Shown piece after piece: positions 11,481-23,105 of a stretch of 60,619 nucleotides of DNA. The stretch comes from Zelonia costaricensis (taxonomy: Eukaryota; Euglenozoa; Kinetoplastea; Trypanosomatida; Trypanosomatidae). The DNA is taken from NCBI GenBank assembly GCA_030849075.1, contig JASAOO010003432.1, positions 1 to 60,619 on the forward strand, written 5' to 3'. Position 1 is the stretch's first letter, and every line of letters begins with the position of its first letter. A program made the translations under genes and the position numbers. Under the pieces are notes generated by a model. The model had not been told where the DNA came from. It saw only the letters and a program-made list of their open reading frames with translations, and made no database searches.

Positions 11481-11500
11481 CTAGATCAGGGGGGGGAGCC
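11481..11500 (-). promoter_or_regulatory. Candidate spliced-leader acceptor for DYRK
   Basis: On the minus strand a C-rich tract (complement of about 11490-11498) is followed by an AG (complement of 11481-11482), 41 nt before the ATG. This is the usual trypanosomatid trans-splice arrangement. The tract is short, so an alternative acceptor further upstream cannot be excluded. Confidence 0.45.
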
Positions 11501-14500
11501 AACGAAGCAGCCCTCCTGTTTCTTTAGCGGAGGTTTAAGACGAGGGAGACCTTGACGGAGAAGGTAAGACGCCCAAGAAAAACAGCCAAGAACACACGCA
11601 GAGGAGGACAGAGGGGGGGAATGAGGCAACGTGAAAGGAGCGGGTCGATCACGGATACGACGCGCTGAAAAAAAGGGGGGAAGAACAAAGCCAGACGCCG
11701 GTATGCACAACGACGCGCACCAACAGAGAAATAGAGTTGATAAGGGGCAATCAGGTCACAGAGGAGGGGGGGAGCAGCAGCAGCAGCGGGGGGAGGGGAG
11801 GAGAGAGAGCACAGACAACACGCACACAGAAAACTACCACGAACACGCACACGTGCAAAAGAACGAAAAAAAAAAAAGGTGAGAGGCGGAGAGAGAGAGA
11901 GAGTCGGCGTTTGTCCAAACACGGGGGAGGGGGAGGGGAGTGGCCGACGACGAGAGAGCGACGAGGTCGCGTCCTTCCGCAGCCTCGTGGCCACACGATG
12001 GTCGGATGTACGCGAGGAGAGAAGGGGAGCAGAGAAGAAAGAGGAAAGCAGGGGGAGGGACAGGGGGGGGGGTCGAGTCTACGTGTGTCAGTCAACTACT
12101 ATGTCAGCCGCGCAGGATGGCGAGGCGTAGCAACCAGGAGAAGGGGGAAGAGAAGATGAGGCAAGCACAACGCAGCAGCTGTAGGACAGTTGGCTGCGCT
12201 GGGCAGGAAAAGGAGAAGAGGCGAGATGAAGAGACGACAAAGGGGCGAAGAAGCGTGTGGGAGGGGGGGGGGACAAGGACAAGCAAGATGTCCTCAACCC
12301 ACTCACGGCAGAACTTCAACGCTTGCCCGACAACAACAACCCTTTTCGTCTTTTTTCCCTCTTTTCAAGCGAGGGAGGGGGCGGGCGTGTTTTGCTTGTG
12401 TACTTGAGAGATCTAAAACAGCAGGCGCGCAGCGGGGCTGCTCGGGTGGCGAGCGAGGGGACGTCAGACGCAGGCACCGCTGGTGGTCGGTCGCCTTTAA
12501 TGCCTTCCTGCACCTCTACGCCCTTGCTGAACGACAAGAGAAGGAAAAAAAGAAGCTGAGGAGTCCACGACTCCGCCGACGAGGTTCCAAACGCCGCGCT
12601 TGCGAAAAGAGGACGTTCCCCTGCACAGCCAACGCAAGAAGCGCGAGGATGGACGCTGAGGTGCACACGCGCACGCACGCAGATCAGGGCAACGTGCGTC
12701 AGCCCCACTCCCTCAGCACCGTCGTGTCAGTCAGCGATCTCAGAGACACCGTAAACAACCGATCCGACACGTGCAGGCTGGGATTTCAAGGAGGAGATCA
12801 CGGGATCAGATGAGAGCGAGAGAAAAAAAAGGAGAAAAAAAGGACGGGAGAGAATGGGAGGGGGGGAGACGCGCACGTACAGTGCAAAAGCAGAGCGCCA
12901 AACGTGATGGGGGCCTGGGCAGTCTCAAGGTAACTCTCTATCAAAGCAAACAAACAAGAAAGAGCGAAAGTAAAGGAAAAAAGTGAAAGGAGCTGGTCTT
13001 CTTCACAAAGCACAGAACAAAGGAAAAGCTAAAACAGACAGTACAAAGCAGGAGGGGTGAAGAGAGTACGCGTGTGCGGCCGTGGCACGGGGAAGACCGA
13101 AATACACCCGAGGAGAAGACAAAGAGAAGAGAACGAAATTGTTGTTTTGGGGAGGAGGGAGGGGGGTAGGGAGAAAAGGATGCAACGATAGCGAAAGGTG
13201 AGTGTAGCTGGCCGTCGGCAGCGCGTGTGCGGGCGATAGCGAGACAACAAAGCGACGAGAAGAAAACAAAAAACAGCAAGCGGGGACACGGAGCAGAAAA
13301 CAAAAGAAAAGAAAGAAGGTGCAAGACAGCAGTGGGAAAAATAGAGGGAAAAAGGCACGGCAAAACTCACACAAACACACCCACACGCGAAAAGGAAAAG
13401 AAAAAGAGGAGTGTGGGGTGTCGTATGTGGGTAGGAGTGTGGGTGTGAGTCACCTTTTGATTTCCGCTGGCGAGCTGACTTCGTTCTCTCTGGTACCACT
13501 CCTCGCTCAAGGAACAACGGGGAGGGCGATAAGAAAACGAGCGCGTGTTCCACTCACAAAGGATCCGGTGCCAGCAACTAACACGTCGCTGTCTCGCGCT
13601 TCCTTCTCGCGCTTTCTTTTTGCTCTTTGTTATTGTTGTTGTTACTCTGTCGTTTCTCGCTTGTGTGTGTGTGTGTGTGTGTGTCTTCAGCCACCACGCG
13701 CTCCGATACACTTCAACAAAACGCTTCGTCCTCGCTGTTCGTCTTCTCTTTTGTTGTCTTCTTCGCAGGCTCCCTCGTCTGGTGTGCACGCCGTCGCCGT
13801 AGTCGATCACCCGCCAACCCGAGCGCGCGTTTGATGGTACAGCCGCCAAGCAAACGGAACAGGAAAGGGGGGAAAGGTGAAGGGAACCAAGAGCAAAGGG
13901 AAAAGAAAATCAAAGAAGAGGTGGAGGCAAAAAAAGGGAATGGCGACGCAACAACACAAAAACAACGTAGAAGAGGGTCGATCCGTACAACACAGTCTTA
14001 GAGGCCTTTGCACACGCGGCTTGAGCAGGCTCAGTGCCCCTGCCGTCTGCGAGCAGCTCACACAGCTTGGCTTCGCCCTCCTTCTCTCCCGCGCGTACGC
14101 GTAGTGAGGCGAGTGAGGCGAGTGTTTGTCAGTGCTGTAGACGAAAAGCCGCGCTACACAGAGACCTGCTTCGCGGCGTAAGGAGGATTAGGAGGGGAGG
14201 AGGGGAAGAGGGGAGTGACAATGACAAGAGAGTGAGGGGGGAGGAGGGGGAGGGGCCCTTCGAGAACGCCAACTGTGCGCTAGCCTGCCGACAAAGTTGT
14301 AGGCGCCTGCGGCACGAGCAGAGGTGCAAGAAAACCAGCCCAGCAAGTAAAAGAAAGAAGAAAAAAAACCGCGAGGCCAAGAAGCGACACGTGCAGGAAA
14401 GGAAAACAGACAGACACACACGCACGCTTGAATGCGTAGCAAAGGGAGCACACAAAGGAAACCAAAAAAAAAGTGAGAGAGAGAGCCGACTCACGGCACC

Positions 14501-15485
14501 AAAACTCAAAAACCGGAAAGCAGGAAAGCAAAACAGAGAAGAGGGCAAAGAAGACGAGGATGCGTGTACCACGCGCTACCGCACAGACGAACGCCCGCAC
14601 GCTCACACAAACCGCACACTGAGAGAGTCGCTTACACGCCGAAACAAACTCGCCTGCGCCGCGGGCAATTCAGCGCCACAAAAACAAGCAAAAGAGAAAA
14701 AAAAAACGGACGCCGAGGAGGACGCGCAACTACAATGCGGACAACAAGAAGGGAAAGAGAAACAGTGATGCAGACAGGGACGAGAAGGAGGAGCAGAAAG
14801 CGGGCAACGTGGCACGGTGGTGAACTCCTCTGACAACTGCACTCTGGGAGCGGCAGAAGGAGAAGGAGAGGGCAAAACAAATGAAAAAAGGGAGGGAACG
14901 TCTCGCTGCGCGCTGATGTACGCAGTTGCGCACCAGCGCGAGTAGGTATAGAAGAGGTTATCTAGGTCTCCGACTTGTCTCCCCTTTGTTGATTTGCGTG
15001 TTTGTTCGTCCGCTTCCTTCCCTCTTTTTTTTTTTTGCGGGGGCTGCGGAGGAGGGTGGGCTCCCTTGAGAGGAGCAGAACGGTGAGAAAAGAAGTCGCG
15101 GCAGACAACCTGAAAGGCGGAGACGGGGAGGCGTGCGGAAGGGCGGAAAGCGGGAGACGGAGGGGAGGGGAGAGGAGGAGGACAGTCGGGAAAAGCAGAG
15201 GGGGGGGGGGGGGGCAGCGGTCACGCACGCGTGCACCTGGCAGACCCTCACGCCCAGAGGAAGAAAACACCCACGACAGGCCAGCTTTTGTGGCTCGGCT
15301 GCAGAAAGCGAAGAGCGAGAGCGTAGACTCGGGGGGGGGGGGGGCGAGAGAGCAGAAGCGATGGGGGAGACGAGGCCACGCTAGGAGGAAAAGAAGAGAG
15401 AAAGCGGAAGCGAGAAGCGGGGAGGGTGCGAGAGGTGATGCAGCGCACACCCCTGCAGACACGCTCGCGTTCGTATGCGTGCGTA

Positions 15486-15488
<3 letters not shown>

Positions 15489-15521
<33 letters not shown>
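15489..15521. repeat. (GT)n microsatellite
   Basis: A perfect run of about 16 GT units in the 6 kb spacer upstream of DYRK, with GTATGCGT units just before it. It reads (CA)n in the leftward transcript. Confidence 0.95.
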
Positions 15522-15525
<4 letters not shown>

Positions 15526-16130
15526 TCCCGGAAGGAGGGAGGGGGGAAAGATGAAGAGTGGCGAGACAAACAAAGGAAGCGTGGCCGCAACTGTATTTAA
15601 CGACGCAGCAGGCAGGTAGGTACGAGCGCAAAGCGAAACCAAGAACACAAGAGGGGGGAGCACTGGACACGTGCGGTGTTTGACGCCGCACAACTCCAGC
15701 ACGTCCACAGATCCCAAAAGGCGATTCTGCAATGACCACTTTTTGGGGGTGTCTGTGTCTCTTCAGCGCCTCGATGGCGGGATGGCGACTCCCGTGCGCG
15801 GGCGAGGGTCGAGCGAGAGTGAGAGGGGGTGGGGTGCGGCGTCGGGGCCGCGCTCCTCAGCAGCTACCTGGGCAAGGACAAGTAATGAAAGGCGCGTGCA
15901 GGGAACAGAGGAGGGCAGAGTTGGAAGCCGCGTCAAGTGCGCTTGTGCACAAACACGCACGGAGAGCGAGAGAAGTGAAGAAAGGCCGAACTGCGTGAGA
16001 GAGCGCGCGCGGAGGAAAGAGGGGAGGGGGATTCAAGGCACCACTCCGCTGAGAGATGAGCACACGTGTGCGTTTGGCGTCTCGGACAGAAAGAAGCTAC
16101 GGGGGGTGGAACAAGGCAGGAAGGGGGTTT

Positions 16131-16241
16131 GGGGGGGGGGGGGGGCAGCGAGGATGGGCGGAAATGCGGTACGATGACGGAGTACACACGCAATCAACGA
16201 CCCTTCGTGAAATGTTGAGCAGTGACGGCGGTGATCGCGCA

Positions 16242-16277
<36 letters not shown>

Positions 16278-16296
16278 TGTGTGTGGGTGTGTGTGG
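16131..16296. repeat. G-homopolymer plus (GT)n/(GTGGG)n cluster
   Basis: A 15-nt G run (16131-16145) is followed about 100 nt later by roughly 50 nt of GT repeats that degrade into GTGGGTGTGTGTGGG units and a further G-rich stretch. The plus strand, which is the template for the leftward transcript, therefore has a local excess of closely spaced G runs. Confidence 0.9.
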
Positions 16297-17250
16297 GGGG
16301 GTGTTGGGGGGGAGGGGACGGGGGTATGCGGGTTGGCGTTCACATAGCCGGTGAACAGGTGAAAGAGGCGAAGAAGGGGGAGAGTAGTGGAAAGGTGGGA
16401 AAGAGTGCGGTCCATCGCAGGGGCGCACGTCACACGAAGTGCGGCACCCACAAAATGCCTGTGAGGACAGGCACCGGTCAGCCGGCAGAGGGGGAGGGAG
16501 GGAGGTGGAAAGGTACTGCGCAGCACGAGCCTTCGTGAGAAGCAGGGGGCAGGGTGACTTGGGGTCCTCCCATTTCGAGCCCAAGTGCGCCAGCGTGCAT
16601 CCGCCTGGCCGCCCATCCCCCCCCCCCCCCCTCTATCCCACTCCCCCTCACCTCCTCCCCTTTTGCACTCCAACGCGATGGAGTCCAACACCTGCCAGGC
16701 GACATCATCACAGTTTCTGCGCCGTGCGGTACCCCCCCCTACCCACGTCGACAGCGCGCAAGCGACGAAGGCAAAACGCTTTCCCTGCGGAAGGGCTCCC
16801 ACCGACCTCCGTCACAGGTACCACAGACAAAGAGCCGAGTAGGTTGTGCCGTGTGACCCTTTGTACAGCGCCACAACTCTTGGCCGACTCGACCAAGTGC
16901 TTCACAGCCGCTTTTCTCTCTTGTGTACGTGTGTGTTCGTGTGTATGTGTGTGTGCTGTTTTCATTCTTGACTTGGCAACGCGCGCCGCGACGAGATGCA
17001 CACCGGCAAAAAAAAAGGTCATGGACGCCATTCACCACCTGCACCTTGACCTTCACCAACATACACGCACACAGATGCGCCGGGAGATGAGCAGGAGAAG
17101 AATGGAAGCAAGTGCCAGCACATACAAAAAGAAAAGGCCCAGTAATGTGCAGCGTTTGGGCCTATCGGCAGTGCACCCACCAAGGTCCGCACGTTCCACC
17201 GATTTCGTGCTCCACTGGTCCAGATGACATCTGTGTACCTGTATGTGCGT

Positions 17251-17287
<37 letters not shown>

Positions 17288-17443
17288 CGTGACTGTACGT
17301 CTTTACAGCTACGCCCAACTTGAACCGTGCGAGGCGTGGCACGCTGACCAGGACCAACTTCTTTCTCCTTTTCAACGGCGCACAACAACATCCGCCTGAC
17401 CGTGTCATGCAGGGCGCAAGAACAGCCTCTTCACTCTCCCGCT

Positions 17444-18106
17444 CTAGTCAATCATGCGCTTCTTCTTGAAGTAGCGCTTGAGGTGGCGCAGCTGAAGGTA
17501 CCAGAAGATGCCGAAGAGTGCGATGAGCAGGATCGACATCCACATCACCATCGACGTCATGTGCTCGTTGGTGCTCCGCATCTCCGCCTCGCGGGCGCGC
17601 AGGTACAGGAACTCCTTGTGCACCTCCTGCACCGTGTCCTCCATCACGCGCATCTGCACCTCCATCGGCCGCATCTTATCCTTGGTGACCAGGCTCGCGT
17701 AGTCCTTCGTTTCCGCCCCCATCTGAATCACCAGCAGAACATTGCGCTTCTTCTTCGTGCTCTTCGCGCCCTGGCGCGACGTGATGCAGAGCGTGTACTC
17801 GCCGCCGAGCTGCGTGCGACCCACGTACGCGTCGCTGTCCTTCGCCATCCGCTGGAACTCCGGCACCCCTTCGGGGTTCGTCATGATCACGTCGATGAAG
17901 TCACCATACGCGGGATCGGCTTTGTACACGAGGCGCAGGTCCGTGTCGCTCGCTATCTCCTGAATGAAGCACCGCTCCGTCCCCGAGGCCAGCTCAAAGA
18001 CAAAGCCGTGCGCGCCAGATGGAAGGACAAGGAGAAGCAGCAGCCCCACTACGGCCACCACCGCGGTGGCTGGCAGCCGCCCAGGAGACGTGAGACTGCT
18101 CCGCAT
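17444..18106 (-). CDS. p24/emp24/GP25L-family cargo receptor
   Basis: A 220-residue type I membrane protein of the p24 family, which cycles between ER and Golgi in COPII and COPI vesicles and selects cargo such as GPI-anchored proteins. Residues 1-33 are a signal peptide (long Leu/Val core ending before GFVFEL). Residues 34-130 are the GOLD domain, with two cysteines (C46 and C107) placed as in the conserved disulfide. Residues 145-185 are a predicted coiled coil, and 186-205 a single membrane segment. The short cytosolic tail is QLRHLKRYFKKKRMID, with an aromatic residue and a lysine cluster as in COP-binding tails, although the lysines are not at exact KKXX positions. Length is typical. The ATG at the complement of 18104-18106 was chosen because it places the signal peptide at the N-terminus. 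A pyrimidine tract and AG upstream support it. Trypanosomatids depend heavily on GPI-anchored surface proteins, so a cargo-sorting role is likely. Confidence 0.93.
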   Translation of the reverse strand: MRSSLTSPGRLPATAVVAVVGLLLLLVLPSGAHGFVFELASGTERCFIQEIASDTDLRLVYKADPAYGDFIDVIMTNPEGVPEFQRMAKDSDAYVGRTQLGGEYTLCITSRQGAKSTKKKRNVLLVIQMGAETKDYASLVTKDKMRPMEVQMRVMEDTVQEVHKEFLYLRAREAEMRSTNEHMTSMVMWMSILLIALFGIFWYLQLRHLKRYFKKKRMID

Positions 18107-19532
18107 TTGAAAGAACAAGGCAGAGCTGATAGTGCGCGAGATGTGATGCTTGAGTACAAGAAAGAGAGCGAGAGACAAACAGTAGAGGCCCTGTACGTAA
18201 AGAGAGATGGTGCTCAGCGAGGTACGACACGTGGAGGAGCGCAACAGAGCAACGTGAAGACTGCGACGGCCACAGGTTTCCACGTGTAGTTCCAGGGGGT
18301 CCGTCAACAGCCTTGGCGGCCGTGCAGTGCTTCTTTCCTGTAGTCTCTCTTCGTTTTCGTATGTGTATGTTTGTGTGTGCGTGTGCGATCCTTCCTTCCC
18401 TCAGCTGAAGCGGGTAGAGGGGAGGCAGAGGCAGTGGTGCGTGGTTGAGCAACAACCTCTCTCCCCGTTTCCGTCGATGCGCTCTGCCGACGCACCAGCG
18501 GAGGCGATGGATGGCACAGACAAACACGCACGGACTCACGCACAGAAAGATCACGGGGCGCTCAAGGCAAGAGGTCAGCCGCGCTTGGCTCTTTTTTGTG
18601 TGTGTGTGTTTTCTCTTTTTTTTTTTGGTGAGTAGCCACGATTGAACCGTGCGTGTGGTTGCGCCACATTTTGCGCGTGAGTGGCGATAAGAGAGAGCGC
18701 GCGCGAGTGGCGCAGTATCAGCGCACGGCACGACACGGGAGCGTTGGTGATTGAGAAGCACGCAATGCAGAGGAGCGGTTAGCACGTTGAGCATTGGAAA
18801 CGAAGAGGGAGGGCGAAGAGGGACTGGCTGGAGGCGGATGCACCTCACGTCAACGTCTTTCCCGAAAAGGGACAGCGAACTTACTCGCACTGACACCGAA
18901 GGGGGAGGGGAGGAGAAAGGTGGCGGAAGGCACGAGGCTGGGGGTTCCAGCTGCCGTGGCCGTCTTCAGATGTGTCCTCCTGTGGCATTTCGCGTGCGAC
19001 TGCCCGGTGTCCATGACACTCGTTCCCCCCATCATGTGTATCACTTTCGTCTTGTTCAGTTGGTTTTCTGTTTTGTTTTTGCCTCCGATTGGTGGTGGGG
19101 GGGGCGGTGTCTGTGGGGGACACGTACAGAGAACACAACGAGGTCGGCGGCGCCGGCAGCAGCCGTGGAGAAACAACTGAAGGCGGCGCACCACTGTGGC
19201 ACTTCAACGATGGAGGGGGGACAAGAAGAAGCAGGGAAGCAAGAGGGAGACGGGGAATGGAGAAGACGTGCGGTGAACGGGACAGGGGGAGAAGTAGAAG
19301 GGGGGGATGAGGAAGACGAAGAAAGCGAAGACTGCAGGCGCCGCGAGGCTGGTGTGGCAGACAAGGCTAGTGACGGGTCGTGCTCAAGTGAGCCGCTGCA
19401 CTCTATACGCAAACACACAGACACACGCACCGACTCCGGCTGCGTGGGTGCACTCCCGGCGGTCAAAGGCATGAGTGTGGCTCCCTTTACACGCGCACAT
19501 ATGTTTGTGTGTGTGGGGGGCCGCAGCGTGTG
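18107..19532. other. 1.4 kb spacer, no gene seen
   Basis: Spacer between the two-membrane-segment gene and the p24 gene. It has a T-rich tract at about 18590-18627 and a GT-rich stretch near 18361-18388. Frames here have low-complexity products. It should contain the 3' UTR of the 19533-19982 gene and the p24 splice site. Confidence 0.6.
18149..18181 (-). promoter_or_regulatory. Candidate spliced-leader acceptor for the p24 gene
   Basis: On the minus strand a pyrimidine-rich stretch (TGTTTGTCTCTCGCTCTC followed by TTTCTTG) ends in CAAG, with the AG at the complement of 18149-18150. This gives a 5' UTR of 42 nt before the p24 ATG. It also lies downstream of the alternative non-ATG start of the longer frame, which argues against that start. 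Confidence 0.6.
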
Positions 19533-19982
19533 TCACGACCGCATGTTGGGGGTCATGACCCCGATGGGACTGTGCTCGTCCATCTGCGGCAGCCCGTCGC
19601 CTGCCGCCCCTTCCAGCTGGTGGTTAATCAGCGCCGTAACCGCCCGCATCTCGGCCGTCTCGCATTTGAGGGCGTGCAGGCCGTTGTTCAGCTGGTACAT
19701 CTCCTTAGTGATGAGCGTCACATCGCTCGTGCCCTCCGCGTACTTGTTCTTGCAGCACGCGCCACGGCGGAACGTGCTCGTGCAGAGCCCCATGGGTCGG
19801 TACAGAATAAAGTAAAGCGCCACGTTGTACACGATCCACACCACCGGGGTCACTACCGCGACGTAGATGGTGCGGTCGCGAGTTGTGGGGATGTACGCGG
19901 CAGGTACCACGACGGCAATGAAGAGGAGAACCGAGATGAAGCTCAGCGCGAGCCAGCCGCGGAAGTAGACCCCGGGCAGCAT
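19533..19982 (-). CDS. Hypothetical small protein with two membrane segments
   Basis: A 149-residue protein that I do not recognise. Residues about 10-31 and 38-60 are hydrophobic and likely membrane-spanning, separated by a short polar loop (PTTRDR). Immediately after the second segment comes a Cys-rich basic patch, GLCTSTFRRGACCKNK, which could be palmitoylated or bind metal. The remaining 75 residues are soluble and partly helical. The chosen ATG is the complement of 19980-19982; the frame extends upstream only through a non-ATG start in a Pro-rich low-complexity stretch. The two-segment N-terminus loosely recalls small endomembrane proteins, but I cannot assign a family. It sits between the LOG-domain and p24 genes in the same array. 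Confidence 0.7.
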   Translation of the reverse strand: MLPGVYFRGWLALSFISVLLFIAVVVPAAYIPTTRDRTIYVAVVTPVVWIVYNVALYFILYRPMGLCTSTFRRGACCKNKYAEGTSDVTLITKEMYQLNNGLHALKCETAEMRAVTALINHQLEGAAGDGLPQMDEHSPIGVMTPNMRS

Positions 19983-20373
19983 GACTGGGATCCACGGAAG
20001 GAATGGGGGTGGTGGTGGTGGTTCGCAAGGGCGAAGAGGGGGGGGGGGCACGCAAACACACCAAAACACAGAAGCGCGTGCGGATACGGTACGTGCAGGC
20101 AGCGGCGCAGGACAAACTCTGCCTCGTCTCAACACAGCACCAACCACAGTAGCTTCTGCTTGTACAGCTGAGTCTGGTCGAGCGCGCTTCCCTTTTCTGC
20201 TTCTCTAGTGTGTGTCTTCTTTTGGGTGCCGTGTCAGCCCTCTCCGTGAGGCAGGACACAACAGGGAGGTGGGATGGCAGGGGATGAGGTCGTCCCACGA
20301 AAGGCGCTAAAATGCTACTCCGTTCTGTGCTACTGCACGGTGGGGACGGCGCGTTGCTTCGCATGCATGTGCC

Positions 20374-20386
20374 CGTGTGTGTGCGC

Positions 20387-20452
<66 letters not shown>
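20374..20452. repeat. (GT)n/(GCGT)n compound microsatellite
   Basis: About 80 nt of alternating purine-pyrimidine sequence: GTGTGCGC units grading into a pure (GT)n run of about 16 units. It is one of the longest simple repeats in the window and has Z-DNA-forming character. Confidence 0.95.
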
Positions 20453-20454
<2 letters not shown>

Positions 20455-21190
20455 GTGCGTAGGTGATGCGAATACACGGTGAAGCAGTCACGTGTGATGA
20501 TGAGAAAGGCAGCGTCGTGAGCCTCGGCAGGCAGAAGACACCTGACCAGCGACAGCGGTAAAAGGACGCTCACTAGCACGTGGGCGAGTATGCGTGGTCG
20601 GGTCCGCGCTTGCGCGTCAGCGGCACGCGTGTGCGACACGCGAAGTGCGCCAGGACTGCGTCGCGGAGAGGGGGGCGCACAGGGCGCCAGCAGAGACTCA
20701 AAGCGTCCACACCAGCTTCCTTGAGTCGACGTGAAGGCTGCTTCTCGTCCTTGTCGCTTGACAACACTCTTGTGTGCCCGTTCAGTTGTGATGTTGGTTG
20801 GTTTTTCTTTTCGTCGCCGCCCTGCAACAGGGCAGGAGTGGATTGACGAGAGTGGCCAGCAACGGGAAACTGGCCGAGGCGGACGGAGAGAGGGGGGAGA
20901 GAGAGACGCGCAGCGACGACAAAAGTGAGCGGGCGAAGCTCTGTCATAACGGAGACGACACGCCAACACCGCGCCGCCCCCATCAGCACGGCGAGCACCA
21001 CAGCACAGGAGCTATGGGCGAGCCTACACACGCACAAAGAGAGAGAGAGAGAGAGAGACGTCTTCTCTCACGCACCGCTCACCCGTCCCCTCCTCCTTTC
21101 TTCCCCACATACCTCCACACACGCACCCACAGCGAGCGAACCAGCACTCCATGGGAAGGAGAAGGAGGGCACGACGGCGAGGGACAAGTA

Positions 21191-21196
21191 CGTGTG

Positions 21197-21227
<31 letters not shown>

Positions 21228-21230
21228 ATG
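21191..21230. repeat. (GT)n microsatellite
   Basis: About 40 nt of GT with GCGT and TATG interruptions, in the spacer downstream of the LOG-domain gene. Confidence 0.9.
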
Positions 21231-23105
21231 TAAGTGTAAAGGGGTGAGCGGAAGAAGATGCGACTAGACTTGTGTCAACTGAGTCTGTGCGCGGATGCGC
21301 GTGCGCACTTGTGTTCATGTGTGTGTGAGAGAGAAAACACAAATAGGAGGGCGTGCCTGCACGTAGGAGGGGGTGAAGGGAACAGCGAAGGGTGGGCGCC
21401 GCTTGCGGACTCTCATGGCGTGGGTCCGGCGGCGCCCCGGGGCACCGGGGGAGGGTGCATACAAGATCAAAAACAAGGTGAGAAGAAGAACACGGCGTCA
21501 GCGTCAACTGTGACCACGCGTGCTTGACGGCAGCGGAGGCAGAGGGTTCTTGCTTCCCTCGCCCCACCAGTGCCTCTGCAGTGCCCCGGAAAAAAGAAGC
21601 GGAGAAAGGGGAGGATGCACTGAAGTGGGGCCGGGTGCGACGACGCCAACGCTCCTCCTCTCGCCCGCCACCCCTCCCCCCCCCCCCCGCCGCGACCGGC
21701 CCTGCCCCGCCGCCTCTCTCGCCACACCTTCACCGACGCCTTCCCACCACGGGTCCACCGGCTTGTCAGCCCAGGAGACAGGGTAGGGAAAAACGCCGGC
21801 CACCGCCACTCCCCCCTTCTTCCCCCACATCAACCAATCAGAATTTAAAAACAAAAAAGGGAGACATGGAAGGAGGAGAGAGGGGGGGCGGGTACACCGC
21901 GTCGCACTCAACGTGACGACTCCTCCTCGCCTTCCTTCCTCCGTGAGAAGAGGTGCATGGCCAAGGAAAGCTGCCGCAATGCGCACGCACAGTTAGCGAC
22001 GCACGGGGGCGGCGGGGGAAGGAGCGAGGAAGGGTGGCGGAGGGGGGGAGGGGCGGCACACGTGTCCAGGCGGAAGCAACGTGAGAAGCGGGGGACGGTG
22101 GTGAGAGCAGCACAACGCCCCCGTCAAAAGCATCGCTTTTTTTTCTTTCTTCCGTGAAGCCCACACGAGGGGACCAGGAAGGTGGGGAGGAGAGCGGGTG
22201 AGGAGGTCAGACGGGTGTCGAACGAGGCGGACTGAGTCATGGTTGCAGGCCCAGAGGACCAGGGGGAGCAGCGGGGGGCTGAAAAGGGAGATGCGAGTCA
22301 ACAGACGCCTCTTGTTTCCACATTCGCGTTCTCTTGCCCACCCTCCCCTCCTCTCGACTCGCTCCCCGAGACAGCAGTCACGACGCCTTGGAAACGAGAC
22401 ACGTGACGGGTTGCTGCTGACGTGCGCGCGGGCGTGCATGGGTGAAAAATCACGTGCACGCAGTCAAAGACACACGCACACACACTCACATAAAGGACGC
22501 GAACGTGAGCTGGAGAAAAAAAGAAAAAGCGCACGCGGGCGGCTTAGAGAAGAGCGACAGTGGCATCAGCGCTTTCCCCCCCCCCCCTCACCCTGGAGTG
22601 AGTAGAGCAACAGAAGAAGAAAAAAAGGGTGGAGTGGGCGCACATAGCAGTAGAGCAGTCACACGCAAATCTCGTACTTGTCAGGAAAACGAAGGCCATC
22701 ACCCTCGTGAAGGTCGGCGCGCTGCTAGCGACAACGTTCTGCGACGGCGACGTCGAGGGCCACGCGACGGGCGAGGCTGAAAGGACAAAGGAAGAAGAAG
22801 AGCCGAACCAGAGCAGAGAGAAAGAGAGAGAGAAGAACAAAAAACGGGAAAAGAAAAGAAGACAACGAGACGGGGCACGTTCGAGAGCGAGAGGCAGACA
22901 CGCCGTCATACACACACACACACACCGAAAACGAAAGCGGGGATAAAGGCGGAGACAGGAGACCCATCGCCCCTCCGGCACGAGGCGTCACGCACGTACC
23001 CACGACAGAGTACCCTTTTCTTTTCTTTTCTGTTCTTTTCTTTCTTGCACTCCCACTCGCTACTCTCGCCTTTCGGTTTTCTCTTTGTTCGCTTTCCTTT
23101 CCGCA

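Larger units (their letters stand above)
11440..17443. other. 6 kb gene-free spacer upstream of DYRK
   Basis: The largest spacer in the window. No frame on either strand encodes a recognisable or normally composed protein; all translate to K/R/E-rich or S/F/L/C-rich simple sequence. It is purine-rich on the plus strand, with dense AAGAAA/GGAGG tracts, G-runs at 15199-15214 and 16131-16145, a C-run at about 16619-16631, and (GT)n arrays at 13663-13684, 15489-15521, 16244-16296 and 17256-17284. It probably contains the 3' UTR of the p24 gene and the 5' flank of DYRK. Confidence 0.6.
19983..23105. other. 3.1 kb spacer, no gene seen
   Basis: No supported coding region. It contains a G-run near 20040-20048, a long GT/GCGT array at 20374-20452, another at 21191-21230, AG repeats near 21040-21057, a C-run at about 21668-21688, A-rich tracts at 22511-22530 and 22835-22860, and a (CA)n run at about 22910-22926. 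It probably holds the 3' UTR of the LOG-domain gene and the 5' flank of the two-membrane-segment gene. Confidence 0.6.

Noticed and set aside
15489..15521. Telomeric or subtelomeric repeat
   Set aside because: The arrays are (GT)n, not the TTAGGG repeat of trypanosomatid telomeres.
18107..18307. N-terminal extension of the p24 protein
   Set aside because: It would begin at a non-ATG codon, would bury the signal peptide internally, and crosses a likely splice acceptor.
4353..23105. SIDER or ingi-type retroposons in the long spacers
   Set aside because: Possible in this lineage, but I could not identify the signature, flanking duplications or poly(A) tail by eye, so none is called.
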